In this document: positions 1 to 8,899 of the stretch, piece after piece
How the letters are laid out: every line of letters begins with the position of its first letter
Position numbering within the stretch: the first letter of the stretch is position 1
Origin: Nocardioides alpinus
Lineage (GTDB): Bacteria; Actinomycetota; Actinomycetes; Propionibacteriales; Nocardioidaceae
Direction: 5' to 3'
NCBI RefSeq assembly: GCF_900112035.1
Contig: NZ_FOKC01000001.1
Span: 434,001 to 498,000 of the forward strand
DNA length: 64,000 bases
Program-made: the position numbers and the translations under genes
The notes under the pieces: generated by a model
Database searches by the model: none
The model's input: the letters and a program-made list of their open reading frames with translations, nothing else
What the model was told of the DNA's origin: nothing

Positions 1-90
1 GGGGATCTTGTTGTCGCGACGGATCCGGCGGGCAGCGCCCTTGCCGAACTCGGTGCGCGTCTCGGTGGCGATCTTCTCGGGGGCAGACAT
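1..90 (-). CDS. rplY: 50S ribosomal protein L25/Ctc, N-terminal 30 codons, cut by the window edge
   Basis: The minus strand reads MSAPEKIATETRTEFGKGAA followed by RRIRRDNKIP, the conserved start of the L25/Ctc family (TEFGKGAARR is its hallmark). L25 binds 5S rRNA in the large ribosomal subunit, and the actinobacterial form is the longer CTC type. The start ATG is preceded at a normal distance by GGAG. The 3' end lies outside the window. In actinobacteria rplY commonly sits with prs and glmU; here pepN and a broken gene stand between. A TAGGGT hexamer on the minus strand at 262-267 could be a distant -10 element, but that is weak. Confidence 0.85.
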   Translation of the reverse strand, partial: MSAPEKIATETRTEFGKGAARRIRRDNKIP

Positions 91-303
91 GGGGTTCTCC
101 ACTCGGTTGGGGGCTGGTCGGTGTGGTCTCGGGGGCTCGGCGCTCCGGAGACGACGAACGCCGCGCTCCGGATCGTGAGCGCGGCGCAGTGTGGGCAGCC
201 GGCCCAGTCGATCACGGAGTCCCAGGTCGTTCGTCGGGCTCCCTCGCCGAGGCAACCCCGAAACCCTAGACCCGCCCCCCGGGGTGGGTCGAATCCACGC
301 GCC

Positions 304-309
304 TAAGGT
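304..309 (+). promoter_or_regulatory. -10 element (TAAGGT) of a leaderless pepN transcript
   Basis: The hexamer fits TANNNT and ends six bases before the GTG at 316, so transcription would begin at the start codon. Confidence 0.6.
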
Positions 310-315
310 GTCGTC

Positions 316-2736
316 GTGCCCCTGATGCTCCCCGAGGCGCGCGAGCGCGCCACCCTGCTGTCCGACGTCCACACCGTGCTGCACCTCGACCTCACGTCGC
401 CCGACGACTTCGGTGTCGAGGCGACCCTCACGTTCCGCTGCGACGAGCCGGGGGCGTCGACCTTCCTCGAGCTCAACGGCGGCACCGACGTGACGCTCGA
501 CGGTCGGCCGGCGACGTACGACGCGGGGCGGATCCCGCTCACCGACCTCGCCGAGCACAACGAGGTCCGGGTCACCGCGCGGATGCCCTACGTCACCGAC
601 GGCGACGGGATGACCGTCACCGTCGACCCGGCCGACGGGGAGCGCTACGTCTGCGCGCACACATCGATGGACATCACCCAGAAGGTGATCCCGTGCTTCG
701 ACCAGCCCGACATCAAGTCGACGTTCTCGCTGACCGTGACCGCCCCGTCGCACTGGACGGTGCTGGCCAACGGGCAGCTCGAGGACCGGACGTCTGGCAC
801 GGACGGCGACACCTGGACCTTCGGCACCACGCCCCCCTTCTCGTCCTACCTCTTCACCCTCGTCGGCGGGCCGTGGGTGTCGGTGACGTGGGACGAGCCC
901 TACGCCCCGGCGCCGGGCGGGACGCTGCCGTTCGGCTGGCACGCGCGGGCGTCGCAGGGGCGCGAGCTCGAGCGGGACGCCGAGGAGCTGAAGCGCATCA
1001 CCAGCACCTGCTTCCAGCACTACACGACGATCTTCGAGCCGGAGTACCCCTACGCCGACTACCAGCAGGTCTTCGCCCCCGGGCTCAACTGGGGCGCGAT
1101 GGAGTTCCCCGGGTGCGTGGTCTTCCGTGACCAGGCGCTCACGCAGGGAGCTCCGACCGAGCTCGAGCGTGAGTGGCTGGCCTCGACGATCGCGCACGAG
1201 ATGGCGCACATGTGGTTCGGCGACCTCGTCACGATGAAGTGGTGGGAGGACTCCTGGCTCAACGAGTCCTTCGCCGACTTCATGGGCTTCGACGTGGCCG
1301 GCATCGCTGCGGGCTACACCGACGCCTGGACCTCGGCCGCGATCACCCGCAAGCCCACCGGCTACCGCGCCGACCGGCGGCGCTCGTCGCACCCGATCGC
1401 GGAGGACACCGACAAGATCGTCGACGTCGACACCGCCTTCGCCAACTTCGACATGATCACCTACGCCAAGGGCAACGCGACCCTGGCGCAGCTCGGCCAC
1501 TGGCTCGGCGAGCAGGACTTCCTCGCCGGCGTCAACCGCCACCTCACCACCCATGCCTTCGGCAACGCCGACCTCGCCGACTTCCTCGACTCGCTCGACG
1601 CGGCCACCGAGCTCGACGTACGCAGCTGGGCGCAGGCGTGGCTGCGCACGACCGGCTTCGACACCCTCGTGGTGACCCGCGACGGCGACGTCCCCGTGCT
1701 CACGCGCGAAGGATCCCGGCCGCACCGCCTCACCGTGTCGGCGTACGACGACGCGATGCGGCTCGTGGCCTCCCGCGACGTGCAGCTCGGGGCGGAGCCG
1801 GTGCGGCTCGACGAGTTCGCCGGACGGGTCGTGGTGCCCAACTCGGGCGACGAGACCTTTGCGGTCATCCGCCCCGACGAGCAGTCGTGGGCCGCGATCA
1901 CGGCCGGGTTGTCGTCGGTGGAGTCCCAGCTCACCCGCGCCATGCTCTGGTGGACCGCGGTCGACCTGTGCGAGTCGCAGGTCATCCCCGTCGCCGACCT
2001 GGTGGCGCTGGCCGACCAGCACCTGCGCCCCGAGACCCACCCGCTCGTCTTCGAGGGCGTGATGCGTGCCCTGCAGCTCGTCACGCGTCGCTACGCCGAG
2101 CCCGACGAGGTCGCCGGGCACCTCGCCGTGATCGCCGACATCGCCCGTGGCGCGGTCGACGCAGGCGACCCGGCGCTCGCTCCCGGTGCCTCGCGGGTGC
2201 TGGCGCGGCTGAGCGCCGACGCGGGGCTCCTCACCCGGTGGCTCGGGCAGGACGAGGTCGACCAGAGCGTGCGCTGGGCCGCGGTCCAGCGGCTCGCCGA
2301 GCTCGGCGACGCCTCGCACATCGACACCGAGGAGGCCCGCGACAGGTCGGTCTCCGGGCACCACGCCGCCCTGGCCGCACGCGCGCTGGTGCCCACCGCC
2401 GAGAGCAAGGCCGACATGTGGGGCCGCCTGATGGGCGGCGAGCTCGGCAACCACGAGTTCGACGCCGTCGGGGAGGGCTTCTGGGGATGGGAGCAGGCCG
2501 ACCTGGTCCACCCCTACCTCACGCGCTACGTCACCGACGGCCTCGACCTCGCCCGCCGCTCGGGCCAGGGCATGGCCGACGTGATCGGCGACGCCTTCCC
2601 ACGGCTGCCGCTCACCCCCGCCGTACGCCGTGAGCTGCGCGCCGCGGTCGTCGAGGCGCTCGCCGGCGGCGACGTGCCGACGGTGCTGGCGCGGGCGTGG
2701 AACGACGGGCTGGACGACCTGGACCGGACGCTCTGA
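316..2736 (+). CDS. pepN: Aminopeptidase N, M1 family zinc metallopeptidase
   Basis: This is a cytosolic aminopeptidase that removes N-terminal residues from peptides. The zinc site is complete: HEMAH at residues 294-298 and, 18 residues later, the glutamate of NESFADF (E317). The 806-aa length is slightly short for actinobacterial PepN (about 850). The C-terminal half is the ERAP1-like helical domain. The GTG start is chosen because a TAAGGT -10 element lies six bases upstream; an ATG three codons later is possible. One oddity is the exopeptidase motif: the usual GAMEN reads GAMEF here (GAMEFPGCVVF), so the asparagine that helps bind the substrate N-terminus is missing. The protein may be a divergent M1 paralogue rather than the main PepN. 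Confidence 0.9.
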   Translation: MPLMLPEARERATLLSDVHTVLHLDLTSPDDFGVEATLTFRCDEPGASTFLELNGGTDVTLDGRPATYDAGRIPLTDLAEHNEVRVTARMPYVTDGDGMTVTVDPADGERYVCAHTSMDITQKVIPCFDQPDIKSTFSLTVTAPSHWTVLANGQLEDRTSGTDGDTWTFGTTPPFSSYLFTLVGGPWVSVTWDEPYAPAPGGTLPFGWHARASQGRELERDAEELKRITSTCFQHYTTIFEPEYPYADYQQVFAPGLNWGAMEFPGCVVFRDQALTQGAPTELEREWLASTIAHEMAHMWFGDLVTMKWWEDSWLNESFADFMGFDVAGIAAGYTDAWTSAAITRKPTGYRADRRRSSHPIAEDTDKIVDVDTAFANFDMITYAKGNATLAQLGHWLGEQDFLAGVNRHLTTHAFGNADLADFLDSLDAATELDVRSWAQAWLRTTGFDTLVVTRDGDVPVLTREGSRPHRLTVSAYDDAMRLVASRDVQLGAEPVRLDEFAGRVVVPNSGDETFAVIRPDEQSWAAITAGLSSVESQLTRAMLWWTAVDLCESQVIPVADLVALADQHLRPETHPLVFEGVMRALQLVTRRYAEPDEVAGHLAVIADIARGAVDAGDPALAPGASRVLARLSADAGLLTRWLGQDEVDQSVRWAAVQRLAELGDASHIDTEEARDRSVSGHHAALAARALVPTAESKADMWGRLMGGELGNHEFDAVGEGFWGWEQADLVHPYLTRYVTDGLDLARRSGQGMADVIGDAFPRLPLTPAVRRELRAAVVEALAGGDVPTVLARAWNDGLDDLDRTL

Positions 2737-2737
2737 G

Positions 2738-3159
2738 ATGACGTCGCGGCAGGTGCTCTCGCGCAGCCTTCGGGCCGCGATCGACGAGCATCTCCGCCCG
2801 CGGGGCTTCACGGGCTCGCTACCCCACCTGCGGCGGATCGGCGGGGAGCAGATCTGCCTGATCAGCATCGAGTTCTTCTCCGGTGGCGGGAGCTTCGTGG
2901 TCGAGGTTGCTGAGTGCGGACCCGGGGGACACACGACGTCGTGGGGCGACGTGCGGCCGCCCACGACGGTCACCGCACGGGACATCGGGCATCCGCGACC
3001 CCGGCTCGGCAGCCCCAGTTCCCGGTCGGCGACCACTGGATCCACTTCGACTCCTCGCCGAAGCGTTGCACCGCTGTCGCGGACGAGGTGGTCCGGCTGG
3101 TGGTCCACCAGGCCGAACCCTGGTGGCGCGAGCAGCTCGAGCTCAGGAGCCAGGGGTAG
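2738..3159 (+). pseudogene. DUF4304-like protein, interrupted by a frameshift
   Basis: Translation from the ATG two bases after the pepN stop gives MTSRQVLSRSLRAAIDEHLR and then a GFTGS...WGD pattern like DUF4304 proteins, a family of unknown function. Near 3000-3020 the frame is lost. The expected C-terminal part (FPVGDHWIHFD, then VADEVVRLVVHQAEPWWREQ) continues in another frame and stops at 3159. The two parts join into one protein of about 140 residues, so either the gene is inactivated or there is a base error in the assembly. It was probably co-transcribed with pepN and converges on prs. Confidence 0.7.
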
Positions 3160-3200
3160 GGCTGGTCTCGCGGCGCTGCTGCTCGTTCCTCGCAGGGTGC

Positions 3201-4181
3201 CTACGCGTGGCCGTCGAACATCGAGGTCACTGACCCGTCCTCGAAGACCTCGCGGATCGCCCGGGCGATCAGCGGGGCGATCGAGAGCACGGTCAGCTTG
3301 TCGAAGCGCTGGTCCGCGGAGATCGGGAGCGTGTTGGTGACCACGACCTCCATCGCGGAGGAGTTCTTCAGCCGGTCGACCGCGGGGTCGGAGAGGATCG
3401 GGTGGGTCGCGGCGATGATCACGCCCGCGGCGCCGGCCTCCATGCAGGCCTCCGCAGCCTTCACGATCGTGCCGCCGGTGTCGATCATGTCGTCGGTGAG
3501 GATGCAGATCTTGCCGCCGACGTCACCGACGACGCGGTTGGCGACGACCTCGTTGGCCACGTCGGTGCGCCGGGACTTGTGGATGAACGCCAGCGGTGCG
3601 CCGCCGAGGCGGGCCGACCAGCGCTCGGCGACCTTGATCCGGCCGGCGTCCGGGGAGACGACGGCGAGCTGCTGGTCGCCGTACTTCTCCTTGACGTAGT
3701 CGGTGAGGATCGGCAGCGCCATCAGGTGGTCGACGGGGCCGTCGAAGAAGCCCTGGATCTGGTCGGCGTGCAGGTCGACCGTGATCAGCCGGTCGGCGCC
3801 GGCGGTCTTGAAGAGGTCGGCCATCAGGCGCGCCGAGATCGGCTCGCGGCCGCGGTGCTTCTTGTCCTGGCGGGCGTAGCCGTAGAACGGCATGACGACC
3901 GTGATCCGCTTCGCCGAGGCCCGCTTGAGGGCGTCGACCATGATCAGGTGCTCCATGATCCACTCGTTGATCGGAGCCGTGTGGCTCTGGATCACGAAGG
4001 CGTCGCAGCCGCGCACGGACTCCTCGTAACGGACGTAGAGCTCGCCGTTGGCGAAGGCCCGCGCGTCCTGGGGGACGAGGCCGCACTCGAGGAGGTCGAC
4101 CACCTCCTCGGAGAGCTCGGGGTAGGCCCGGCCACTGAAGACCATCAGGTTCTTCTCGGTGGTCCGCTTCATTCCGGTCAC
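3201..4181 (-). CDS. prs: Ribose-phosphate pyrophosphokinase (PRPP synthetase)
   Basis: The enzyme transfers the pyrophosphate of ATP to ribose 5-phosphate, giving PRPP for nucleotide, histidine, tryptophan and NAD synthesis. At 326 residues it is a full-length class I enzyme. The catalytic histidine lies in VDLHADQ (about residue 138), and the ribose-phosphate/PRPP-binding loop is TDDMIDTGGT (about 229-238). The ATP/ribose flexible-loop region MPFYGYARQDKKHRGREP is intact. I chose the GTG start giving MTGMKR because a GGAG lies nine bases upstream; the internal ATG three codons later is too far from it. The gene is about 100 bp downstream of glmU on the same strand, the usual glmU-prs operon linking amino-sugar and nucleotide precursor supply. 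Confidence 0.97.
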   Translation of the reverse strand: MTGMKRTTEKNLMVFSGRAYPELSEEVVDLLECGLVPQDARAFANGELYVRYEESVRGCDAFVIQSHTAPINEWIMEHLIMVDALKRASAKRITVVMPFYGYARQDKKHRGREPISARLMADLFKTAGADRLITVDLHADQIQGFFDGPVDHLMALPILTDYVKEKYGDQQLAVVSPDAGRIKVAERWSARLGGAPLAFIHKSRRTDVANEVVANRVVGDVGGKICILTDDMIDTGGTIVKAAEACMEAGAAGVIIAATHPILSDPAVDRLKNSSAMEVVVTNTLPISADQRFDKLTVLSIAPLIARAIREVFEDGSVTSMFDGHA

Positions 4182-4282
4182 GCGACGCGTCTCCTGGCTG
4201 TGGTGGTCGGCCTCGGGGGAAGGCTCGTTCGGAGGTGCTGGTCAGGATTCTCGCCCACGGACGGGCGATCCCCAACCCCGGG

Positions 4283-5719
4283 TCACCCCTCGGTCTTCTC
4301 CTGCTGTTCACGGGCCGTTCGAGCCGCCTCGGCCTGGGCGGTCCCCGCCCGCCTCGACTCGGTCCAGCCGTCCAAATTGCGCTGCGGGGCGCTGCTCACG
4401 GCCAGCGCTCCGGCCGGCACGTTGCGGCGTACGATGGTGCCGCCCGCGGTGCCCGCCCCGTCGCCGACCGAGACCGGGGCGACGAAGGTGTTGTTCGAGC
4501 CGGTCTTGGCGTGGCGACCGATCGTGGTGCGGTGCTTGGCCACCCCGTCGTAGTTGGCGAAGATCGTGCCGGCCCCGATGTTGGCGCCCTCCCCGATCTC
4601 CGCGTCGCCGACGTAGGACAGGTGCGGGACCTTGGCGCCGTCGCCGATCTGCGCGTTCTTGGTCTCCACGAAGGTGCCGATCTTGCCACCGACGCCGAGC
4701 TGGGTGCCGGGTCGGAGGTAGGCGAACGGACCCACCGTGGCGCGGTCGCCGATGACGGCGAGCTCGCCGTGGGTGCGGATGACGCGGGCGCCGGCGCCGA
4801 TCTCGCAGTCCTTGAGCGTCGTGTCCGGGCCGATGACCGCGTCCTCGCGGATGACCGTGGCGCCGAGGAGCTGCGTGCCGGGCAGGATCGTGGCGTCCGG
4901 CTCGATGACCACGTCGGACTCGATCCAGGTGGTCGCCGGGTCCATGACCGTGACCCCGTCCTTCATCCACCTGGTGACGATGCGGCGGTTGAGCTCCTTG
5001 CCGAGCTCGGCGAGCTGGGCGCGGTCGTTGGCGCCCTCGGTCTGGGCCACGTCGTCGATCAGGTGGGCGCCGACGGTGAGGCCGTCCTCGCGCGCCAGCC
5101 CGACCGCGTCGGTCAGGTAGTACTCGCCCTTGGCGTTGTCGTTGGTGATCCGCGCCAGCGCCCCGATGAGGAACTCGGCGTCGAAGGCGAGGATCCCGGA
5201 GTTGATCTCGTCGATCTCCCGCTGCTCCGGCGTCGCCTCCTTCTCCTCCACGATCGCCTCGACGTCGCCCTCGGCGTTGCGCACGATGCGGCCGTAGCCG
5301 AACGGCTTCGGCACCTTGCCGCTCAGGATGCTGACGGCCCGTTGCGCGGCCTCGTGCTCGACGGCGAACGCGCGCAGCGACTCGCCCTCCAGCAGCGGGG
5401 TGTCGCCGGCCGCGACGATGACGGTCCCGCTCGTGGTGCCCGAGGCCTCCATCGCGATGCGTACGGCGTGGCCCGTGCCCTCCTGCGTCTCCTGGACGGC
5501 CAGCACCGCGGTCGGCAGCAGCTCGATGATGTGCGGGCCGACCTGCTCGCGCTGGTGGCCCACGACCGCGACCACGCTGGTCGGCTCGACGGCCTCCACG
5601 GCGCGCAGCACGTGGCCGATCATGGAGCGCCCGCCGATGGGGTGGAGCACCTTCATGGTCTTCGACTTCATGCGGGTGCCGCCCCCGGCGGCGAGGACGA
5701 TGACGGTGAGGTTGCCCAT
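4283..5719 (-). CDS. glmU: Bifunctional N-acetylglucosamine-1-phosphate uridyltransferase / glucosamine-1-phosphate acetyltransferase
   Basis: GlmU makes UDP-GlcNAc, the precursor of peptidoglycan and cell-envelope glycans, in two steps: acetylation of GlcN-1-P and then uridylylation. The N-terminal pyrophosphorylase domain begins with the nucleotide loop LAAGGGTRMKSKTMK (residues 9-23). Residues from about 255 show the left-handed beta-helix hexapeptide pattern and the acetyltransferase block KHRTTIGRHAKTGSNNTFVA. The C-terminal tail is charged, as in actinobacterial GlmU. A -10-like CAGACT lies six bases before the ATG, suggesting a leaderless start. The first ~25 codons are duplicated as a truncated copy at 12785-12886. 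Confidence 0.97.
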   Translation of the reverse strand: MGNLTVIVLAAGGGTRMKSKTMKVLHPIGGRSMIGHVLRAVEAVEPTSVVAVVGHQREQVGPHIIELLPTAVLAVQETQEGTGHAVRIAMEASGTTSGTVIVAAGDTPLLEGESLRAFAVEHEAAQRAVSILSGKVPKPFGYGRIVRNAEGDVEAIVEEKEATPEQREIDEINSGILAFDAEFLIGALARITNDNAKGEYYLTDAVGLAREDGLTVGAHLIDDVAQTEGANDRAQLAELGKELNRRIVTRWMKDGVTVMDPATTWIESDVVIEPDATILPGTQLLGATVIREDAVIGPDTTLKDCEIGAGARVIRTHGELAVIGDRATVGPFAYLRPGTQLGVGGKIGTFVETKNAQIGDGAKVPHLSYVGDAEIGEGANIGAGTIFANYDGVAKHRTTIGRHAKTGSNNTFVAPVSVGDGAGTAGGTIVRRNVPAGALAVSSAPQRNLDGWTESRRAGTAQAEAARTAREQQEKTEG

Positions 5720-5753
5720 GGCCGCAGTCTGTCACTGCGCGCGGTCATGGAGA

Positions 5754-6425
5754 TCAGCCGGCCGCTGCCCCCACGAGCTCCGGCACCGGGTCGCTCTCGC
5801 GGCGGGTGCGCCTGACTTCGAGCACGGACACGAGCGCCAGGGTCAGTCCACCTCCCAGCAGCATCGTCATCAGCAGCGCCCTCGGCCGGCTGCCGCCCAC
5901 TCCGTAGATGACAGGCTGCGCGGGCGAGGCCTTCAAGGAGATGCGGTTGTCGAGCGACACGCCCGCGTCGTCCTGGAGCGCCTGGAGGCTCTGTCGGACC
6001 TCTTCGCGCAGCTCCTCGACCGTGTCGAGAACCCACTCTCGCGTCGGCCCGACGGCCTCGATGGCCAGCACCTGACTGTCGAAGTTCGTCCCCCACTGCC
6101 CCCCGCTGTCGGGAAGCCCGATGGACCATCCCTCGCGAACCCCGGCACCCACGAGCGTCGCGCCGGGTGAGGCGTACTTGGGCACCGGGTCTGGGCCGAG
6201 CACCGACTTGGCCACGGCACCGGCCGTGATGATGACCGACTCCGAGGCGGCGAGGCGGTCGGGGTGGAACTCGTTCTGCGGCACGAGGAAGACCACCTCT
6301 GCCCGCGTCCAGAAGACAGTGCGGTCCTGAATGGCCAAGAACCCCGCCGCAGCAGTGAACACCATGCCGACAGCAACGATGACCTTGAACCGCCACGCAG
6401 CGGCAAGAAGATCAGAAAGTGTCAT
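5754..6425 (-). CDS. Wzz/YveK-like chain-length-determinant-type membrane protein
   Basis: The 223-residue protein has the layout of polysaccharide co-polymerases: a short cytoplasmic N-terminus, a first membrane helix (about residues 14-32), an extracytoplasmic domain, and a second helix (about 183-203) followed by a basic tail. No kinase domain is attached. Family members set the length of exported polysaccharide chains. The ATG is preceded by GGAGAACC at a suitable distance. The gene is divergent from a second Wzz-like gene and lies 34 bp before glmU on the same strand. It is the left edge of the polysaccharide block bracketed by glmU-start repeats. Confidence 0.7.
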   Translation of the reverse strand: MTLSDLLAAAWRFKVIVAVGMVFTAAAGFLAIQDRTVFWTRAEVVFLVPQNEFHPDRLAASESVIITAGAVAKSVLGPDPVPKYASPGATLVGAGVREGWSIGLPDSGGQWGTNFDSQVLAIEAVGPTREWVLDTVEELREEVRQSLQALQDDAGVSLDNRISLKASPAQPVIYGVGGSRPRALLMTMLLGGGLTLALVSVLEVRRTRRESDPVPELVGAAAG

Positions 6426-6551
6426 CGTCCAGGTTCTCCGCGAGTGGGGTGCGGGTTTGCGTCCAGTTGTTACTCTACGCGTCAGCCGCGCGTCTACACG
6501 CAGAGGCCTTTGACCGCCCACTTGGGCCGATTTGCGGGGACGTGCACACTT

Positions 6552-7520
6552 ATGGACAAGCCAGCGTTGCTCGGCATCGTGCGCCGCCGGTGGTACATCC
6601 TCGTCCTGGGACTCGTTGGCTCGATCGCCCTGGGCTATGCCGCGTCGCTGGCAAGCCCTCCCCAGTACACCGCCCGGGCGCTCGTGATGCTCCTCCCGTC
6701 CAAGGCGACGGTCGGCGACGACGGCAACCCGTTCTTGGAGCTCAGCGGCCTCGACCTGCCCGCCCGCGTCGTGGTGTCGTCCCTGAGCAGCTCGTCGGTG
6801 GCCGAACAGGTTGCCGAGGAGTTCCCCGAGATCACCTACGCGGTGACCATCGAGGAGTCCACCCGCGGCCCTGTCATCGCGATCGACGTCACCGGCACCT
6901 CGGAGGCGACGACGCTGGAGGCGTTGCCCTCGCTGATCCTGAAGGCTACGGCCACCCTGGACCGCCTGCAGAGCGAGGTGGACGCTCCGCCCGCCTCGAG
7001 CGTCCGCTCGATGCTCCTGACCGTGGATCGATCTGCTACGGAGGAGCGCGGCGGCACTGTCCGGCTCATGATCGCCGGCGTCGTACTCGGTCTCGTCGCG
7101 ACCGTGCTTTCCGCCAGTGCCCTTGATGGTCGGATCCGGCAGCGCAACGCCCGCAGGGCGGCCCAGACGGCCGCCCAGACGGCGGCCGCATGCCCTCCTG
7201 ATCCCCCGACCACCCCTGAGCCCCCCACGTCGCCGCAGGCGGCGGACCGGCCGACGCCACCCACGTCCGCCCCTCCCTCGGCCACGAGCGCTCCCGTGTC
7301 CCCTGCATCGGCCACGGATGGCGCAGACCGGTCCGGTGCGTCGGCAGGGTCGGACGCCTCGGACCGCAGCCACGCCGGGTCGGGCTCCGAGCCCCAGCTG
7401 GCAGGCACGGGCACGGCATCGAATGGCAGGGCCACCGCCAAATCCGGCCAGAACGCGAGGCCGTCGAAGAACCGCAGGCCCAACAGGGGCGGCGCAGCCC
7501 GCACCAATCGACCGTCCTGA
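6552..7520 (+). CDS. Wzz-like chain-length protein with a long proline/alanine-rich tail
   Basis: The first ~195 of 322 residues match the Wzz layout: MDKPALLGIVRRRWYILVLG opens into a first membrane helix (about 14-33), then an outer domain, then a second helix (about 170-190, IAGVVLGLVATVLSASAL). The remaining ~125 residues are low-complexity Pro/Ala/Thr/Ser, presumably cytoplasmic and disordered, ending in a basic patch; ordinary Wzz proteins end soon after helix 2. It is divergent from the other Wzz-like gene and is followed 48 bp later by the polymerase/ligase gene. Function as a chain-length regulator is inferred from topology and neighbours. Confidence 0.65.
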   Translation: MDKPALLGIVRRRWYILVLGLVGSIALGYAASLASPPQYTARALVMLLPSKATVGDDGNPFLELSGLDLPARVVVSSLSSSSVAEQVAEEFPEITYAVTIEESTRGPVIAIDVTGTSEATTLEALPSLILKATATLDRLQSEVDAPPASSVRSMLLTVDRSATEERGGTVRLMIAGVVLGLVATVLSASALDGRIRQRNARRAAQTAAQTAAACPPDPPTTPEPPTSPQAADRPTPPTSAPPSATSAPVSPASATDGADRSGASAGSDASDRSHAGSGSEPQLAGTGTASNGRATAKSGQNARPSKNRRPNRGGAARTNRPS

Positions 7521-7568
7521 GGAACACCACGGATCTGACAGGAGGTGAGGCGGGCCACGCCCGAGACC

Positions 7569-8855
7569 ATGAATTCCATTGCCTGGCTCACCGCATACCT
7601 CGTGCTGCTCTTCGCGGTGCCCTCGACCCAGATCGTCGGCCCCCTCGGTAGCGCCGGGTCGTTGGCGATGGTGTTCGGGCTGGGCAGCTTCATGCTGTGG
7701 GTCATGCTCCGAGTGGCGGCATCGCGGTCGACGGGATCCGAGCCGGAGCCCGTGCGTCGGGCCCTGGTCGTCTTCCTGTTCTGCGTGGGCTTCACCTACA
7801 CCTGGACGATGTCGCACCCCGTCAGCCCCGACGAGGTCAGCCCCGCCGACGTGGCCGTGCTGGCACTGATCTCGTGGGCCGGCACGTTCCTCCTCGCCCA
7901 TGACAGCCTCGACACGCTCGCGGACCTCCGCACGATCCTGCGGCGGATCGCCATGGCTGGCGGCTTCCTGGCGATGCTGGGCCTGCTCCAGGCACTCACA
8001 CGTCAGGTGTGGGTCGACCGGGTGTCCATCCCGGGCCTGACCCTGACGCAGGCCGCGGGCAACTTCGACCGGGGTGGCTTCCCGAGGCCGGCCGGGACGT
8101 CGGTCCACCCGATCGAGTTCGGCGTGGTCATCGCCGTGCTCTTCCCGATCGCCCTACATATCGCGTTCCACGACAAGGAGCGTCCGCTCTGGCTCCGCTG
8201 GTTCCCAGCCGCGGCCATCGGGGCGCTCGTCCCGCTCACGTCCTCGCGCTCGGCCTACCTCGGAGTGCTTGTCGGGCTCCTGATCTGCATGACCGGCTGG
8301 GAGGCGCGACGTCGGTGGCAGATGCTGGGGCTCGCGGGCGTGGGTGTGGTGGCCATGCTGGTGGTGACCCCCAACCTGCTCAACTCGATCGTCCGCCTCT
8401 TCACCGGAGCCGGGGAGGACGCAAGCGTCTCGTCGCGGACCGGCAGCTTCGGCCTCGCCGGCGACTTCTTCGAGCGGTCGCCGCTCATCGGTCGTGGACT
8501 CGGCACCTTCCTGCCCAAGTACCGCATCTTCGACAACCAGTACCTCCTGCTCATAGTCACGGTGGGCCTCATTGGCACCGTCGCCTTCCTTGCTGTCGCC
8601 GTGGTAGCGATCCGCACCCTGCGGCGCGCGCGTGCGCACACCGACGACGCAGCGACCAAGGACCTGACGATCTCGCTGACTGCGAGCATCGTCGTCGGCT
8701 TTCTCAGCCTGCTGCTGTTCGACGCGTTCGCCTTCCCGCAGACGATGGGCACGATCTTCCTGGTCCTGGGACTGGCCGGGGCCGTACACCGCCTGTCGGC
8801 CGTCGACGGTGCGCGGTCTGGTCCCGACAAGTCGCGGAGCGAGATGACGCGCTGA
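7569..8855 (+). CDS. O-antigen ligase / Wzy-type polymerase family membrane protein
   Basis: The protein has about ten to twelve membrane helices and the central loop of the O-antigen ligase/polymerase family (residues around PRPAGTSVHPIEFGVVIAVL, then SSRSAYLGV, then GRGLGTFLPKYRIFDNQYLL). Members join or polymerise lipid-linked repeat units outside the membrane. I chose the ATG giving MNSIAWLTAYLVLL because it opens directly into the first helix. A GTG eight codons earlier overlaps the AGGAGG at 7540-7545 and cannot use it as a ribosome site, although that AGGAGG is also far from the ATG, so the start is uncertain. It fits between the Wzz-like and glycosyltransferase genes of the same block. 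Confidence 0.8.
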   Translation: MNSIAWLTAYLVLLFAVPSTQIVGPLGSAGSLAMVFGLGSFMLWVMLRVAASRSTGSEPEPVRRALVVFLFCVGFTYTWTMSHPVSPDEVSPADVAVLALISWAGTFLLAHDSLDTLADLRTILRRIAMAGGFLAMLGLLQALTRQVWVDRVSIPGLTLTQAAGNFDRGGFPRPAGTSVHPIEFGVVIAVLFPIALHIAFHDKERPLWLRWFPAAAIGALVPLTSSRSAYLGVLVGLLICMTGWEARRRWQMLGLAGVGVVAMLVVTPNLLNSIVRLFTGAGEDASVSSRTGSFGLAGDFFERSPLIGRGLGTFLPKYRIFDNQYLLLIVTVGLIGTVAFLAVAVVAIRTLRRARAHTDDAATKDLTISLTASIVVGFLSLLLFDAFAFPQTMGTIFLVLGLAGAVHRLSAVDGARSGPDKSRSEMTR

Positions 8856-8887
8856 CGCCTCCGCGGACGCACGGGCTCACCCGCGGA

Positions 8888-8893
8888 TATAGT
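8888..8893 (+). promoter_or_regulatory. -10 element (TATAGT) before the GT2 gene
   Basis: TATAGT ends six bases before the GTG at 8900 and no ribosome-binding site is present, so the transcript is predicted to be leaderless. Confidence 0.6.
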
Positions 8894-8899
8894 GCCCCC

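Noticed and set aside
91..303. Riboswitch or RNA gene between rplY and pepN
   Set aside because: The region has GC-rich partial palindromes but no recognisable RNA fold or terminator.
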